A DNA stretch of 64,000 nt from Acidimicrobiales bacterium (GTDB lineage Bacteria > Actinomycetota > Acidimicrobiia > Acidimicrobiales > JAUJNH01): positions 1 through 64,000 of the forward strand of contig JAUJNH010000002.1 of the NCBI GenBank assembly GCA_030448245.1, in the 5' to 3' direction. The position numbers and the translations under genes are program-made. The notes under the pieces are model-generated. The model was given only the letters and a program-made list of their open reading frames with translations, had not been told where the DNA came from and searched no databases. Of this stretch, positions 1 through 10,654 are shown piece by piece; the stretch's first letter is position 1, and each line of letters starts with the position of its first letter.

Positions 1-42
1 CTACGGATCAGAAGGTTGGGGGTTCGAATCCCTCCGAGCGCA
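1..42 (+). tRNA. tRNA-Arg(ACG), 3' part
   Basis: The 5' half lies left of the window. What is visible reads as the anticodon loop CTACGGA (anticodon ACG), the 3' arm of the anticodon stem, a five-base variable loop, a T-arm with the standard TTCGAAT loop, and the acceptor strand CGAGCGC followed by discriminator A. No CCA is encoded. An FtsK-like remnant begins about 60 bases downstream, so this tRNA end could have served as an attachment site. Confidence 0.93.
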
Positions 43-102
43 CGAGGCGCTTCCCCAGGTCACTGCCCTACGGCGTCGCTGAGCGGCCTCGATGCGGCCC
101 TG

Positions 103-339
103 ATGGGTCACTGGACCTGCGCCGGCCGGCCGATGGACCTCCTCGAGCAGAAGGGCGTCGTCGGGCCCAACGAGGGGGTCAAGACGCGGGCCGTGCTGAT
201 CACCGTTGACAAGCTCGAGGACCTGCAGCGCAAGCGCCAGGCGGGCCTGACGGCCCGGCCCTCAGCGGCCGGCTCGACCAGGCCCGCTGCGGCCGATCTG
301 CGCGGGGTTCACCTCGCGCCGAGTTGGGCGGCTGCGTAG
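103..339 (+). pseudogene. FtsK/SpoIIIE gamma-domain remnant
   Basis: The frame reads AGRPMDLLEQKGVVGPNEG followed by VKTRAVLITVDKLEDLQ. This is the winged-helix gamma domain that ends FtsK/SpoIIIE DNA translocases (family pattern: DxxExxGIVGPxxGSKxREVL), which recognises polar chromosomal sequences. Nothing of the upstream alpha and beta motor domains is present, so only the last 50 or so family residues survive, followed by an unrelated tail to a stop at 337-339. Its place just after the tRNA suggests the scar of an integrated element, or a chromosomal ftsK cut by rearrangement. Confidence 0.6.
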
Positions 340-1343
340 GCGTTGCGGGTGAGCTCGCACCAGATGACGATCGACCGGTAGGCGCTGACGTCCAGGTTGG
401 CGGGCAGCTCATAGTTCATCGACCCGGCGGTCGCCTTGAGGAACTCGAGCTGGCGGTGCGGAGCCGAGGCCGCCTCCGGTGTGCTCTTCGGGCGGGGGTG
501 CTCGCTGAACCAGATCTCAAGGTCCGAGTTGATGCTCACGAAGAAGTCGTCGAGGCGCAGCACGCGCCTGCCGTCGGGCAGCACCACGATCCGGACGGTG
601 CCCTTGCCGACCCGGTCCACGTCGTACACGGTGCCGGTGGCCAGCACCCGGGCCTCGGGCGAGTCGATGCCGGCCGGAGGGGGCTCGAGCATCGGGAGGT
701 CGACCTGCTGCTCGATCGTCACCTCCCACGGCCCGGTGGCGGCGACCCGGAGGGCTAACCGTCCCGTCTTCACCGAGAAGCCGCTGCCCTCGCCTGGGCA
801 GCCGGCCTGGGCCAGCGGTCGAGCCGGGGCCGCTCCTGACTCCGGGACGGCCGTGGCCCGGAACGACCCGGTCGAGCACGTCCACCGCGCCCGCCACTGC
901 AGCGCGGCCCGATCGACGGCGAACACCTCGGTGTCCATGCTCCCCTCGCCCCGCAGCGTGGTCAGCGGCTGCCACCAGGGCTGCGAGCGGATGTCGTGCG
1001 CCGGGCGGGCGGCCGGCACCTCCGCGTTCGCCGACCCTTCTCCGCTCGGCGCCGCCGCCGCCCCGCCCCGCAGGTAGCTGGCCGGAGGCCGGAAGCGGTC
1101 ACGGAGGCTCCAGGCGTTGGCGCTGTAGGCGGCCGAGAGGCCCATGAGGACGAGGACGACGGCGCCCACCGCACGTCGGAAGCCAGTTGCCGATTCCGGC
1201 TGGCCGGGGAGCGGGCGGGCAGGGTCCTCGGCGGCCACCGCCAGTTCGAGCACCGAGACGGCCGCCGCGCCCCGGTCGTTCCGGGTGCCGCTTCCGGTGT
1301 CGGTCACGGTGCCGCTCCCGCTCTCGGTGCCGTCGTCGCTCAT
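309..1343 (-). CDS. membrane-anchored DM13-domain protein
   Basis: The 344-residue protein has a short acidic and glycine-rich N-terminus, one membrane helix at about residues 50-70, an extracytoplasmic middle region, and a C-terminal DM13 domain (about residues 230-340). DM13 signs include ATGTVYDVDRVGKGTVRIV, a conserved LxLDDF stretch and a closing SIVIWCELTRNAYAAAQL. DM13 is predicted to take part in electron transfer or hydroxylation, with the single cysteine in the IWC motif as a possible ligand. The start codon overlaps the stop of the upstream permease (ATGA), so the two are probably one operon. Its 3' end runs slightly past the convergent FtsK remnant. Confidence 0.75.
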   Translation of the reverse strand: MSDDGTESGSGTVTDTGSGTRNDRGAAAVSVLELAVAAEDPARPLPGQPESATGFRRAVGAVVLVLMGLSAAYSANAWSLRDRFRPPASYLRGGAAAAPSGEGSANAEVPAARPAHDIRSQPWWQPLTTLRGEGSMDTEVFAVDRAALQWRARWTCSTGSFRATAVPESGAAPARPLAQAGCPGEGSGFSVKTGRLALRVAATGPWEVTIEQQVDLPMLEPPPAGIDSPEARVLATGTVYDVDRVGKGTVRIVVLPDGRRVLRLDDFFVSINSDLEIWFSEHPRPKSTPEAASAPHRQLEFLKATAGSMNYELPANLDVSAYRSIVIWCELTRNAYAAAQLGAR

Positions 1344-2524
1344 AGCACGCTCACCACGAACCCGGCGGCGAGGCCGCCGCCGAACGTCGCACCCAGGAGC
1401 AGCAGCGGGGTGCGCCAGCCCAGCTCCCGGCGCACGAGGGCCAGCGTGATGACGCCGGCGGAGGGAGCGGTGACGAGCAGGGCGGTGGCCGGTCCGGTGG
1501 CGAGGCCCAGGAGGACCAGGCCCAGCGTGAGGGGCACCTCGAACAGCGCCGGTGTCTGGATCAGGGTGCCGACAGCGGCCGCGAGCAGGATCGCCAGGAG
1601 GCCACTGCCGATCCGGTCGGAGAACGTCTGGGGTGGAGCGAGGGTGAACACGATGCCGACCGCCATGGTGGCGAGCAGCATCAACGGCCCGAGCCGCCAG
1701 GCGACGTCGACGCTGTTGCGAAGCCAGTCCCGGGTGCCGTCCACGATCGCCGTCCCCCACCCGGCACCGGCGTCGGCGACCGGCTCTGCGCGCACCGGGA
1801 CGATGTCACACCGCTCGGGGTCGCTGACGCTGCCGCCTCTCCCGGAGGACCGGGCCAGGAACGGGGCGACGACGAACAGCATCACGAGGCCAAAGGCGAT
1901 GCGCGCCACGCCCATCTCAGGAGGCAGCACGGCGAACATGGCGATGAGGCCGAGGGGGTTGAACAGGGCGGACCCGATGATCACCCCCAGGGTCGTCTCC
2001 AGCGAGGCGCCGCTGCGGTAGAAGCCGAGCGAGACCGGGGTCGAGCAGGCTGAGCACATCATGAGAGGAACGCCCATCACGCCCCCGACGCCGGCTCCGG
2101 CGGGGCCGCGGCGCTCGAGGAGGCCGCGCAGGCGGGTGAAGGGGACGGCGAACCCCATCACCGCACCGCCGAGGAGCATGGCGAAGAACATGCCGATGGC
2201 GTTGCCGTCCCACAGGTTGGCGCCGTAGGCGACCCAGCGCAGCAGCGGTGGGAAGGCCTCGGGATCGACCACCTGGCTGAAGCCCAGTCGCCCCCGCGCC
2301 GTCTGGGCGCGATCGGCCGTCTGGAGCTTCAGGATCGTCGCCGGCAGGCGGGTCTGGGTGAGGAACAGGCCGAGCACCGTCAGGAAGATCGCCAGGGTGA
2401 CGACGGCGCGCTGGGGCAGGATCGGGGACCGCGAAGGTGCGGCCGTGGCGGCGGCAGTGTCCTGGGGGGCTGGCGCCTCCTTCTCGACCAGGAGGCCGAC
2501 CGCAGGCTCGACCTCCTCCGCCAT
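1340..2524 (-). CDS. UPF0718-type permease
   Basis: This is a polytopic membrane protein of about 394 residues with some eight hydrophobic segments in two halves split by a polar loop near residues 245-275. Its layout and motifs (GAVMGFAVPFTRLRGLLERR, PLMMCSACSTPVSLG, GVITLALVRRELGW) match the UPF0718/DUF318 permeases (YraQ type), whose substrate is unknown. The cysteine pair in MCSACS is typical and may bind metal or sulfur. I chose the ATG at 2524 because AAAGG lies seven bases upstream; an in-frame ATG slightly further upstream has poorer spacing. It is translationally coupled to the DM13 gene. Confidence 0.8.
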   Translation of the reverse strand: MAEEVEPAVGLLVEKEAPAPQDTAAATAAPSRSPILPQRAVVTLAIFLTVLGLFLTQTRLPATILKLQTADRAQTARGRLGFSQVVDPEAFPPLLRWVAYGANLWDGNAIGMFFAMLLGGAVMGFAVPFTRLRGLLERRGPAGAGVGGVMGVPLMMCSACSTPVSLGFYRSGASLETTLGVIIGSALFNPLGLIAMFAVLPPEMGVARIAFGLVMLFVVAPFLARSSGRGGSVSDPERCDIVPVRAEPVADAGAGWGTAIVDGTRDWLRNSVDVAWRLGPLMLLATMAVGIVFTLAPPQTFSDRIGSGLLAILLAAAVGTLIQTPALFEVPLTLGLVLLGLATGPATALLVTAPSAGVITLALVRRELGWRTPLLLLGATFGGGLAAGFVVSVL

Positions 2525-2690
2525 GTCTTCGCCTTTCGCTCGGCCTTCCTGAACCATGTCCTTCGCCGCAGATCCCGACAGTAGTAAGCACGCGCACCTA
2601 GTTGTATGCCGGCGGTAGGCTGCCGCTGATCCAGTGGCAGAAGGGCGGTGCGGGCATGCGGACGAGGCCGACGGCGGCTGGTCGGGAGCC

Positions 2691-3101
2691 GTGACCTCTT
2701 CTCGCACCCTGTCGATCGCCGGCCTGGTGATCGGCGCCTGGGCCGTCCTGCCGCCCTACATCGGCCCGGCGCTGGCCACCGAGACGCGTGTCGAGATCGC
2801 TGACCACGTCATTCCCGCCGTCGTCATCCTGGCACTGTCGCTGGCTGTGCTGGCGGCCGGTCGGCGGGCTGAGGGCCCGGGGGCCGTGATGTTGGCGATG
2901 GGCCTCACCGTGGCGCTCGCCGGTCTCTGGATGTTCCTCACCCACGTGCCTCTCCTGGCCCAAGCCTTCCGGGGCGAGGCCCCCATGAGCGCGGCGGTCT
3001 GGCACAGCCTCCCGGGCCTGGCCGTCATCGCCCTCGGCGTCTCATGGGCGCTCCAGCACTCCGGGAGCTCGCTGCCGGACCAGCCGGAAGGCACCCGGTA
3101 A
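2691..3101 (+). CDS. small four-helix membrane protein
   Basis: I do not recognise the family. The 136-residue product has four clear hydrophobic segments (about residues 7-25, 40-58, 66-84 and 100-120) joined by short loops, and a hydrophilic tail. The GTG at 2691 was chosen because GGGAG precedes it closely and because the hydrophobic core begins right after; an upstream in-frame start would add an arginine-poor leader with no visible role. The gene is divergent from the permease, so they share the short region 2525-2690, which contains no operator I can defend. Confidence 0.55.
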   Translation: MTSSRTLSIAGLVIGAWAVLPPYIGPALATETRVEIADHVIPAVVILALSLAVLAAGRRAEGPGAVMLAMGLTVALAGLWMFLTHVPLLAQAFRGEAPMSAAVWHSLPGLAVIALGVSWALQHSGSSLPDQPEGTR

Positions 3102-3260
3102 CGGCGGCGCAGCGCCAGGCCCTCCTCATACTACGGCCGGGCGCCTATAGAGTCACCTCGTGGACGCTGTGGTGGTGAGGGCCGTTGTGGCGACGCGCAG
3201 AGGGGCATCCGGAACGGGAGTCTCGGGAGCCGACCGGCGTTCCGCAGCGGGCCGGTGAAC

Positions 3261-4637
3261 ATGGCGACCGAGGTTCTCAGGTGCGAGGCGCACGGCGAGG
3301 GGACGCGCCTCACCTGTGTCGACTGCAGTCAACCGATCTGCCCGAAGTGCATGGCCCGCACCGAGGTGGGCCTGAAGTGCCAGGCCTGCGCCCACCCGGC
3401 GCCCGCGTCGCTGGGGGCCGGTGCTCGGTCCCGGCGGTTCCCGCTGGTGCTGGGGGTCGCCGGCCTCGCGGCCGTGGTGGCCGCCGGGCTGGTGTTCACC
3501 TTCATCTCGTCCGGCACGGCTGACCCGGTCCGGCGCCCGCCCCCTCCGGTGGGCGCCTGGTCGGAGCTGCCCGACCTGGCCACGGTCCGCGGCACTGCGG
3601 CCGCCGTCGTCCTGCGTGACGGCAGGGTCCTGGTCGCCGGGGGAGGTGTGGGCTCGATCGCCCTCGGCGGAGCTGAGGTGCTCGACCAGAGCAGTGGGAC
3701 GTGGACGGCCGTGGCGTCGTTGACCCGGCCGCGACGCGGCCACCGGGGCGTCGTGCTGGGCGACGGGAGGGTGCTGATCGCCGGCGGCATCGCCGAGGGG
3801 GAGCTCCTGGCATCCGTCGAGGTGTACGACCCAGCGAAGGGGACCTGGGCCGCCGTCGCGCCGATGTCGACGCCGCGCCTCGGGCACTCCCTCTCGCTCC
3901 TCGGTGACGGGCGGGTGCTGGCTGCAGGAGGAACCGTGCCCGGGGGGGAGGGGGCGGCGGCCTCGGCGCAGACGATCCGGCCCGCCGCGTCGACCGAGGT
4001 CTACGACCCGGTCGAGGGGACGTGGGCGCCAGCCGCGTCGATGGGCTCGGCTCGTTTCGAGCACACCGCCACGGCGCTCCCGGACGGACGGGTGCTGATG
4101 ACGGGCGGGCTGGGCCCCGCTGGGGACCGCGTCGGGCCGCTCGCCACGAGCGAGCTCTACGACCCGCCAGCCAACGCCTTTGTCCGCTCCACCGACCTCA
4201 AGGAGCCCAGGACGAACCACGCGGCCGCCCTGCTCAACGATGGGTCCATCCTCGTCGTCGGAGGAGCCGGCGGGGTGAACGGTGACATCTCGGTGGGGTC
4301 GACCGAGGTGTTCGACCCGCGCCAGGGCACCTGGACGGTCGTCGGCGCCCTGGCCGAGTCACGGGCCGGGCACAGCGTCACCGCCCTCGCCGACGGGCGG
4401 GTGCTCGTCGCCGGCGGTGAGTCGGTGGCCCGTGGGGCCAGGCGCTCCCTGGCGAGCGCCGAGGTGTTCGACGCCGCTGACCGGGCCTGGCGCTCAGCTG
4501 GCCCGATGGCCTGTTCCCGCAGCGAGCACGACGCCGTGCGGCTGGGTGACGGCACCGTGCTGGTCGTGGCTGGCGACGCCACCTTCCCAGGCGCGGCGCC
4601 GATCGCCCGCAGCTGCGTGAGCCGGTACCGCCCATGA
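3261..4637 (+). CDS. B-box zinc finger, membrane helix, kelch propeller protein
   Basis: The N-terminal 40 residues form a B-box-like zinc finger (pattern C-x2-H then four CxxC-type pairs, including CVDC, CPKC and CQAC). A membrane helix follows at about residues 57-80. The rest, about residues 95-455, is six kelch repeats marked by DGRVLVAGG-type strands and GTW/GAW turns, enough for one six-bladed propeller on the outer face. The zinc finger would be cytoplasmic. The same N-terminal module occurs in the gene at 6680-7918. A GTG six bases upstream is an alternative start. No known partner; it sits just upstream of ftsH on the same strand. Confidence 0.8.
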   Translation: MATEVLRCEAHGEGTRLTCVDCSQPICPKCMARTEVGLKCQACAHPAPASLGAGARSRRFPLVLGVAGLAAVVAAGLVFTFISSGTADPVRRPPPPVGAWSELPDLATVRGTAAAVVLRDGRVLVAGGGVGSIALGGAEVLDQSSGTWTAVASLTRPRRGHRGVVLGDGRVLIAGGIAEGELLASVEVYDPAKGTWAAVAPMSTPRLGHSLSLLGDGRVLAAGGTVPGGEGAAASAQTIRPAASTEVYDPVEGTWAPAASMGSARFEHTATALPDGRVLMTGGLGPAGDRVGPLATSELYDPPANAFVRSTDLKEPRTNHAAALLNDGSILVVGGAGGVNGDISVGSTEVFDPRQGTWTVVGALAESRAGHSVTALADGRVLVAGGESVARGARRSLASAEVFDAADRAWRSAGPMACSRSEHDAVRLGDGTVLVVAGDATFPGAAPIARSCVSRYRP

Positions 4638-4677
4638 TCCGGCCGAGAGGCACCCAAACGAGAAGAGGAGATCACGA

Positions 4678-6645
<1,968 letters not shown>

Positions 6646-6679
6646 TGACGCCCGGCGGCAGCCCGTTCCCGGAGGGCTG

Positions 6680-7918
6680 ATGTCGGTGCGAGGGCCCTGC
6701 TCCGCCCACCGCCGGCGAGACGCCGTCGCCTCCTGCGCCTCGTGTGGCTCGCCGATGTGCGGCGCCTGTGTGGTCAGCACCCGGGTCGGCCTGAAGTGCC
6801 AGCGGTGCACCGGGGAGCGCGCTGCCGCCGGGGCCGGTCCTCGCCGCCGACCAGCGTTGCTCGCCGGTGTGCTCACCCTCGTCGTGGTGGCCGCCGCGGG
6901 GTTCGCGCTCGCCGGCAGGGGGGAGGGGCCCTCCCGGGTCGAGGAGGAGTCCACGTCGGGGCCGATCGAACGGGTGGTGCAGCTCAGCGGGGCCGGTCGG
7001 GTCGGCATCGCCGGCACGTTCCGGCTCCCCGAGCGAACCCGGGGGAGACCCGCTCCCGCCGTTCTCATCATCCCCGGCTTCGGGCCCACCGACCGCAACG
7101 GCGTCCCCAGCGCCGGCGGCGAGGAGGACCCCCTGTACCGCGACGTGAGCCACGAGCTGGCCGAGAGGGGGATGGCGAGCCTCCGGTACGACAAGCGTGG
7201 GACCGGGCAGAGCGTGCTGCCGGCCGGGAGCACGCTGACCTTCGACGACATGGCGGCTGATGCCCGTGCCGGCATCGACTTCCTGGCCGAGCGGACCGAC
7301 GTCGACCGCACCGAGCTCGCGGTGGTGGGGCACGACGAGGGCGCACTGGTGGCGATGCGGGTCGCGGCCGGGGATCCCAGGGTGACGGCGGTCGTCCTCA
7401 TCTCGTCCCCCGGAAGGGCCCTCGTCGACGTGATCGCCGACGACTTCCGAGTGACGGGCGGGGACGCAAGCGCCGACCGGCTGCGGGAGGTCGTCGCAGG
7501 ACTGCTGGCCACCGGGACCCTCCCGCCGCGGGAGGCCCTCGCCCCCGAGCATCGAGACTTCTTCCCTGCCGACCACGTCCCCTACCTGCGGGAGATCTTC
7601 TCGATCGACCCGGTCGCCTACGCCCGCGACGTAAAGGTTCCGGCGCTCGTCGTGCGGGGCGGGCGGGCAACGTTCAGCACCGCCGCCGACGCCGAGCGCA
7701 TCGCCGGCGCCATCGGTCCGAACGCCGAGATCGTGGTCGCCCCGGCCGCCGGCCCGTCCTTGGCGCTCGTGCGGGAGCCCGGAACGGCCGGAGGCCCTCC
7801 CAGCCGGCCAGGCGTCACCGCGGAGGGCGCGGCGAGGCCGCCCCGGGAGCGGGACGCAGCCGCCCTGGAGCGGATCTCGGGCTGGCTGGCCGAGCGGCTG
7901 GTCGCCCAACACGGTTGA
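6680..7918 (+). CDS. B-box zinc finger, membrane helix, alpha/beta hydrolase protein
   Basis: The first 38 residues repeat the B-box-like finger of the kelch gene (C-x2-H, then CASC, CGAC, CQRC). A membrane helix follows at about residues 60-78. The remaining 330 residues are an alpha/beta hydrolase of the dienelactone-hydrolase/peptidase S9-like kind: IIPGFGPTDRNG forms the oxyanion loop and YDKRGTGQS the next strand. The usual GxSxG nucleophile elbow reads VVGHDEGALVA, with aspartate where serine is expected, as in dehalogenase/epoxide-hydrolase-type members or an altered active site. The start has GGAGG upstream. It follows ftsH by 34 bases and may be co-transcribed. Confidence 0.78.
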   Translation: MSVRGPCSAHRRRDAVASCASCGSPMCGACVVSTRVGLKCQRCTGERAAAGAGPRRRPALLAGVLTLVVVAAAGFALAGRGEGPSRVEEESTSGPIERVVQLSGAGRVGIAGTFRLPERTRGRPAPAVLIIPGFGPTDRNGVPSAGGEEDPLYRDVSHELAERGMASLRYDKRGTGQSVLPAGSTLTFDDMAADARAGIDFLAERTDVDRTELAVVGHDEGALVAMRVAAGDPRVTAVVLISSPGRALVDVIADDFRVTGGDASADRLREVVAGLLATGTLPPREALAPEHRDFFPADHVPYLREIFSIDPVAYARDVKVPALVVRGGRATFSTAADAERIAGAIGPNAEIVVAPAAGPSLALVREPGTAGGPPSRPGVTAEGAARPPRERDAAALERISGWLAERLVAQHG

Positions 7919-8053
7919 TCTGGACGTCGGTTTCCGGCCGGCGTGTCGGGGCCCGTTCGGCGGCCGGAAGCCTCACCGCGACCCCTGCGCGTCAGCGGCG
8001 GCGTCCTCCACCACCGCTTGCGGTCGAAGGGTCACTCGTTGTGGCCGGAACCC

Positions 8054-8080
8054 GTACGGTGTCTATAGTACGGTGACACC
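8054..8080. promoter_or_regulatory. repeats upstream of the 8212 gene
   Basis: Two direct copies of GTACGGTG start 14 bases apart (8054 and 8068). The second copy also closes an inverted repeat GGTGTC (8058-8063) / GACACC (8075-8080). Another inverted repeat, CCTAGA/TCTAGG, follows around 8079-8102. This arrangement in an intergenic region before a promoter looks like an operator, but I cannot name the regulator. Confidence 0.35.
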
Positions 8081-8112
8081 TAGATGCTTGTTGGCTCTAG
8101 GTAGTCAGCACT

Positions 8113-8142
8113 TTGTTTCCGGCTCCCGCAGCGGGTTAGTAT
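8113..8142 (+). promoter_or_regulatory. promoter of the 8212 gene
   Basis: A -35 like TTGTTT (8113-8118) and a -10 like TAGTAT (8137-8142) are 18 bases apart, about 70 bases before the start codon. This leaves a leader of about 60 bases ending in the strong AGGAGG ribosome site. Confidence 0.45.
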
Positions 8143-8211
8143 TAGGAAGCGCGCATGATGGGCGTCAGGCGGTACGACTGTGCCGGCCGGAAAACGAGAG
8201 GAGGAGGGCGC

Positions 8212-8811
8212 ATGAAGCTCAAGAAAATGGTGACAGCCTTGTTCGCGATCGCGGCCGTGGGTGTGGTGTCCGCTGCCGCAGCGTTCGCGTGCACGAACCT
8301 CGCCACGCTGAACCTCAGCAAGGCGACCGGCAACCCCAGTGACGTGGTCACCGTGTCCGGATCGTCGTTCGCCGTCCCCCGCGCGAGTGACGCGGTCCAG
8401 GCTCCGACGCCCGTGGTGCTCCACTGGAACGGCGTCGACGGCCCCGAGCTGGCCACGGCGACCCCGGACAGCGCCGGCAACATCTCGGCCACGTTCGCGA
8501 TCCCGCAGGGCTCGCCCGGCTACTACGTCGTCGTCGCCACCCAGCGCGACGCCAAGGGAGTCGACAAGTACGGCACCCCCGCTCGAGCCTCGTTCCAGAT
8601 CCTCGGAACCGGTGGCCAGACCGCCGTCCAGCAGCCTGGCAGCCAGACGCCCGCCCAGCTGGCCTCCGAGCCCAGCTCCTCAGGGATGATCGCCCTCACG
8701 GTGGGCCTCGGCGCACTTGGGCTCATCCTGTTCGGCGCCGGCTTCACCGCCTTCGTCCGTCAGGCACGGGCCCGGGAGGTCCCGGCAACCGCCCCCGTCC
8801 GCCGCGACTGA
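8212..8811 (+). CDS. exported Ig-like protein with C-terminal membrane anchor
   Basis: The 199-residue protein has a Sec signal peptide (KLKKMVTALFAIAAVG, probable cut at AFA-CT), a beta-rich domain of about 110 residues, a Q/P/S-rich linker, and a C-terminal membrane helix (about residues 163-185) with a basic tail. The domain has the feel of IPT/TIG or adhesin-type Ig folds (TVSGSSFAVP, then SAGNISATFAIPQGSPG); this is an inference. Start: ATG with GAGGAGG eight bases upstream. A similar architecture recurs at 15019-15597, and both lie near Asp-box propeller genes. Confidence 0.72.
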   Translation: MKLKKMVTALFAIAAVGVVSAAAAFACTNLATLNLSKATGNPSDVVTVSGSSFAVPRASDAVQAPTPVVLHWNGVDGPELATATPDSAGNISATFAIPQGSPGYYVVVATQRDAKGVDKYGTPARASFQILGTGGQTAVQQPGSQTPAQLASEPSSSGMIALTVGLGALGLILFGAGFTAFVRQARAREVPATAPVRRD

Positions 8812-8956
8812 CCTTCACGGCAGAACCCTGCTGATCGGCCACCGCCGGGCGCTGCGGCGCCCGGCGGTGGCGCGTCGGGGGACCGGTCCGCCCGCTTCCA
8901 CCACGGCTTCGGGCGGGCTGCCGGCCAGGGCAGAAGGAGCCTTGGCAGGATCCCGA

Positions 8957-10471
8957 TCACGACGTGGTGGCTGGGGCCGCACCGCCGCCCGTGCGCAGGC
9001 GGCGGACGCACCAGACCAGCACGAGCAGCCCCCCGGCCAGGACCAGCAGGAGGGCCACGGGTGAGCGCTTGCGGGCCACCTCCACCTGCGCGGCCGCCAC
9101 GTCCTGACGACCGGTGGCCTCGGTGCCGAGACGGGTGTCCGTCCACACCGCGACGCTGGCCTGGTCGTCGCCGCTCACCAGACCCAGGCGAGACCCGAAG
9201 TCGACGCCGAAGGGCTCGCCGACCGTCGGACCCACGCGCGAGTCGAAGGAGGTCGACGAGATCCTCACGTTGGCGAAGGACCGGCCGAGGTCACCGGAGG
9301 ACGCGAGGAAGGCGTCGTACATGAGGTCCCTGGGGTCGCGGCGGCGATCGAGGAAGAGGACGTCGACACGCCCGTCAGGGGCGACGGCGAGGCGCGGGAG
9401 GTGTTGGGTGGTCCCGTCCCCGATCGGGTTGTCGTTCACCCTCACCGCAGGCTGCCAGGTGCGCCCACCGTCCGGCGAACGGCGGAGCAGGACGTCCTCG
9501 TCGCCGTTGCGGCCGTCGGTCCAGGCGACGTACAAGGTGTTCCCCGGGCCGGCAGCCATCGAGGGGAACTCCGGGAGGAACACGAGGAAGCGTCGTGTGG
9601 GCACGACTCCCGACTCGAGCTCGACGCCAGGGGAGAACGTCATGCCGCCGTCGGCCGACCGGCTCACGACGAGGGCGAAGGGCTCGGTCCACGGCGGGCC
9701 CTCGAGGTTCTCGAAGTCGCGCCGGTCGTCCTTGAAGTCCTGGTAGAGGACCACCAGCTCGCCGTTCGAGTCGATGACCGGGGTCGCCGCACCGACCCGC
9801 TCGCGTTGGGCGTCGCTCACGGCGACGGGCGAGGAGAACGTCCTCCCGCCATCACTCGAACGCACCGCGACGACCGGGTTCGGTCCGCCGGTGAGCCTGA
9901 GCAGGCCGACCTCGTTGGCCTGGAGCCAGGTGATGTGGACGGTGCCCGCGGAGTCGACTGCGAGGCGGGGCTGGAAGGTGAGGCGGCCGGCAACGCGCAC
10001 GGGAGGCCCGATCGAGCGCCCACCGTCGGAAGACGTGGCCAGCCAGAGGTTGGCGGGGGCGTTGCCCCGCCCCTCGAGGTTCACGTACACGACGTAGAGG
10101 GTGCCGTCAGGGGCGAACGCCACGTCCGGGGCGAAGGGGCAGCGCTGCCCGGCGACCGCTCCTGCGCAGGCAGCCACGTCCTCGGGCAGGGGCAGCACCG
10201 AGTGCTGCCAGGTCACGCCGCTGTCGTCGCTCCACTCGAGCCCAGCCGAGTATCCCGGCCGGTCTATCCGGTATGCAACGGCCAGGTTCTGCGGGCGGCG
10301 GGGGTTGCGGGCGATCGTCGGCGAGTTCCGTGCGTCGATGGGGCTGCCGGGGTTGACGATGACGTCGGCCGCCACCTCGACCCGACCGTTCCCGACCAGG
10401 AGCATCACGGCGACGACCGATGCGACACCGGCCGCTGCGGCGGTGACCCAGATGACGCGTCGGTGGCTCAC
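8957..10471 (-). CDS. anchored Asp-box (sialidase-like) propeller protein 1
   Basis: The frame holds an N-terminal hydrophobic segment (WVTAAAAGVASVVAVMLLV), about 440 residues with at least five Asp-box motifs of the S-x-D-x-G-x-T-W/F type (SDDSGVTW, SSDGGRTF, SADGGMTF, SPDGGRTW), and a C-terminal membrane helix plus basic tail. Asp-boxes mark BNR/sialidase-type propellers, but the catalytic arginine triad of true sialidases cannot be identified by eye, so binding rather than hydrolysis is possible. The start is uncertain: I use GTG at 10471 right before the signal-like segment; in-frame starts also exist at 10480, 10513 and 10546. It is divergent from propeller 2. Confidence 0.75.
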   Translation of the reverse strand: MSHRRVIWVTAAAAGVASVVAVMLLVGNGRVEVAADVIVNPGSPIDARNSPTIARNPRRPQNLAVAYRIDRPGYSAGLEWSDDSGVTWQHSVLPLPEDVAACAGAVAGQRCPFAPDVAFAPDGTLYVVYVNLEGRGNAPANLWLATSSDGGRSIGPPVRVAGRLTFQPRLAVDSAGTVHITWLQANEVGLLRLTGGPNPVVAVRSSDGGRTFSSPVAVSDAQRERVGAATPVIDSNGELVVLYQDFKDDRRDFENLEGPPWTEPFALVVSRSADGGMTFSPGVELESGVVPTRRFLVFLPEFPSMAAGPGNTLYVAWTDGRNGDEDVLLRRSPDGGRTWQPAVRVNDNPIGDGTTQHLPRLAVAPDGRVDVLFLDRRRDPRDLMYDAFLASSGDLGRSFANVRISSTSFDSRVGPTVGEPFGVDFGSRLGLVSGDDQASVAVWTDTRLGTEATGRQDVAAAQVEVARKRSPVALLLVLAGGLLVLVWCVRRLRTGGGAAPATTS

Positions 10472-10532
10472 AGCTCGCACGTTCGCCGCCGCCCCGCCGT
10501 CGCTCGCACGGACAGACCTTATGCGCGGCCCG

Positions 10533-10552
10533 ATTGCGGACCGCATTGCGGA
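10533..10552. promoter_or_regulatory. direct repeat in divergent intergenic region
   Basis: Two copies of ATTGCGGA start 12 bases apart between the divergent propeller genes. A TAGTAT hexamer near 10588 could be the -10 of the rightward gene. The repeat could bind a regulator serving both genes; the evidence is only the repeat and its position. Confidence 0.25.
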
Positions 10553-10654
10553 AGGACACCACGCCGGCACCACGGGCCTCCAGTCGTAGTATTCCGACAA
10601 AGGGGCCACATGCCGTGTACTGTCCCGGCACCGAGAGCAACAGCGGGGGGGAAG

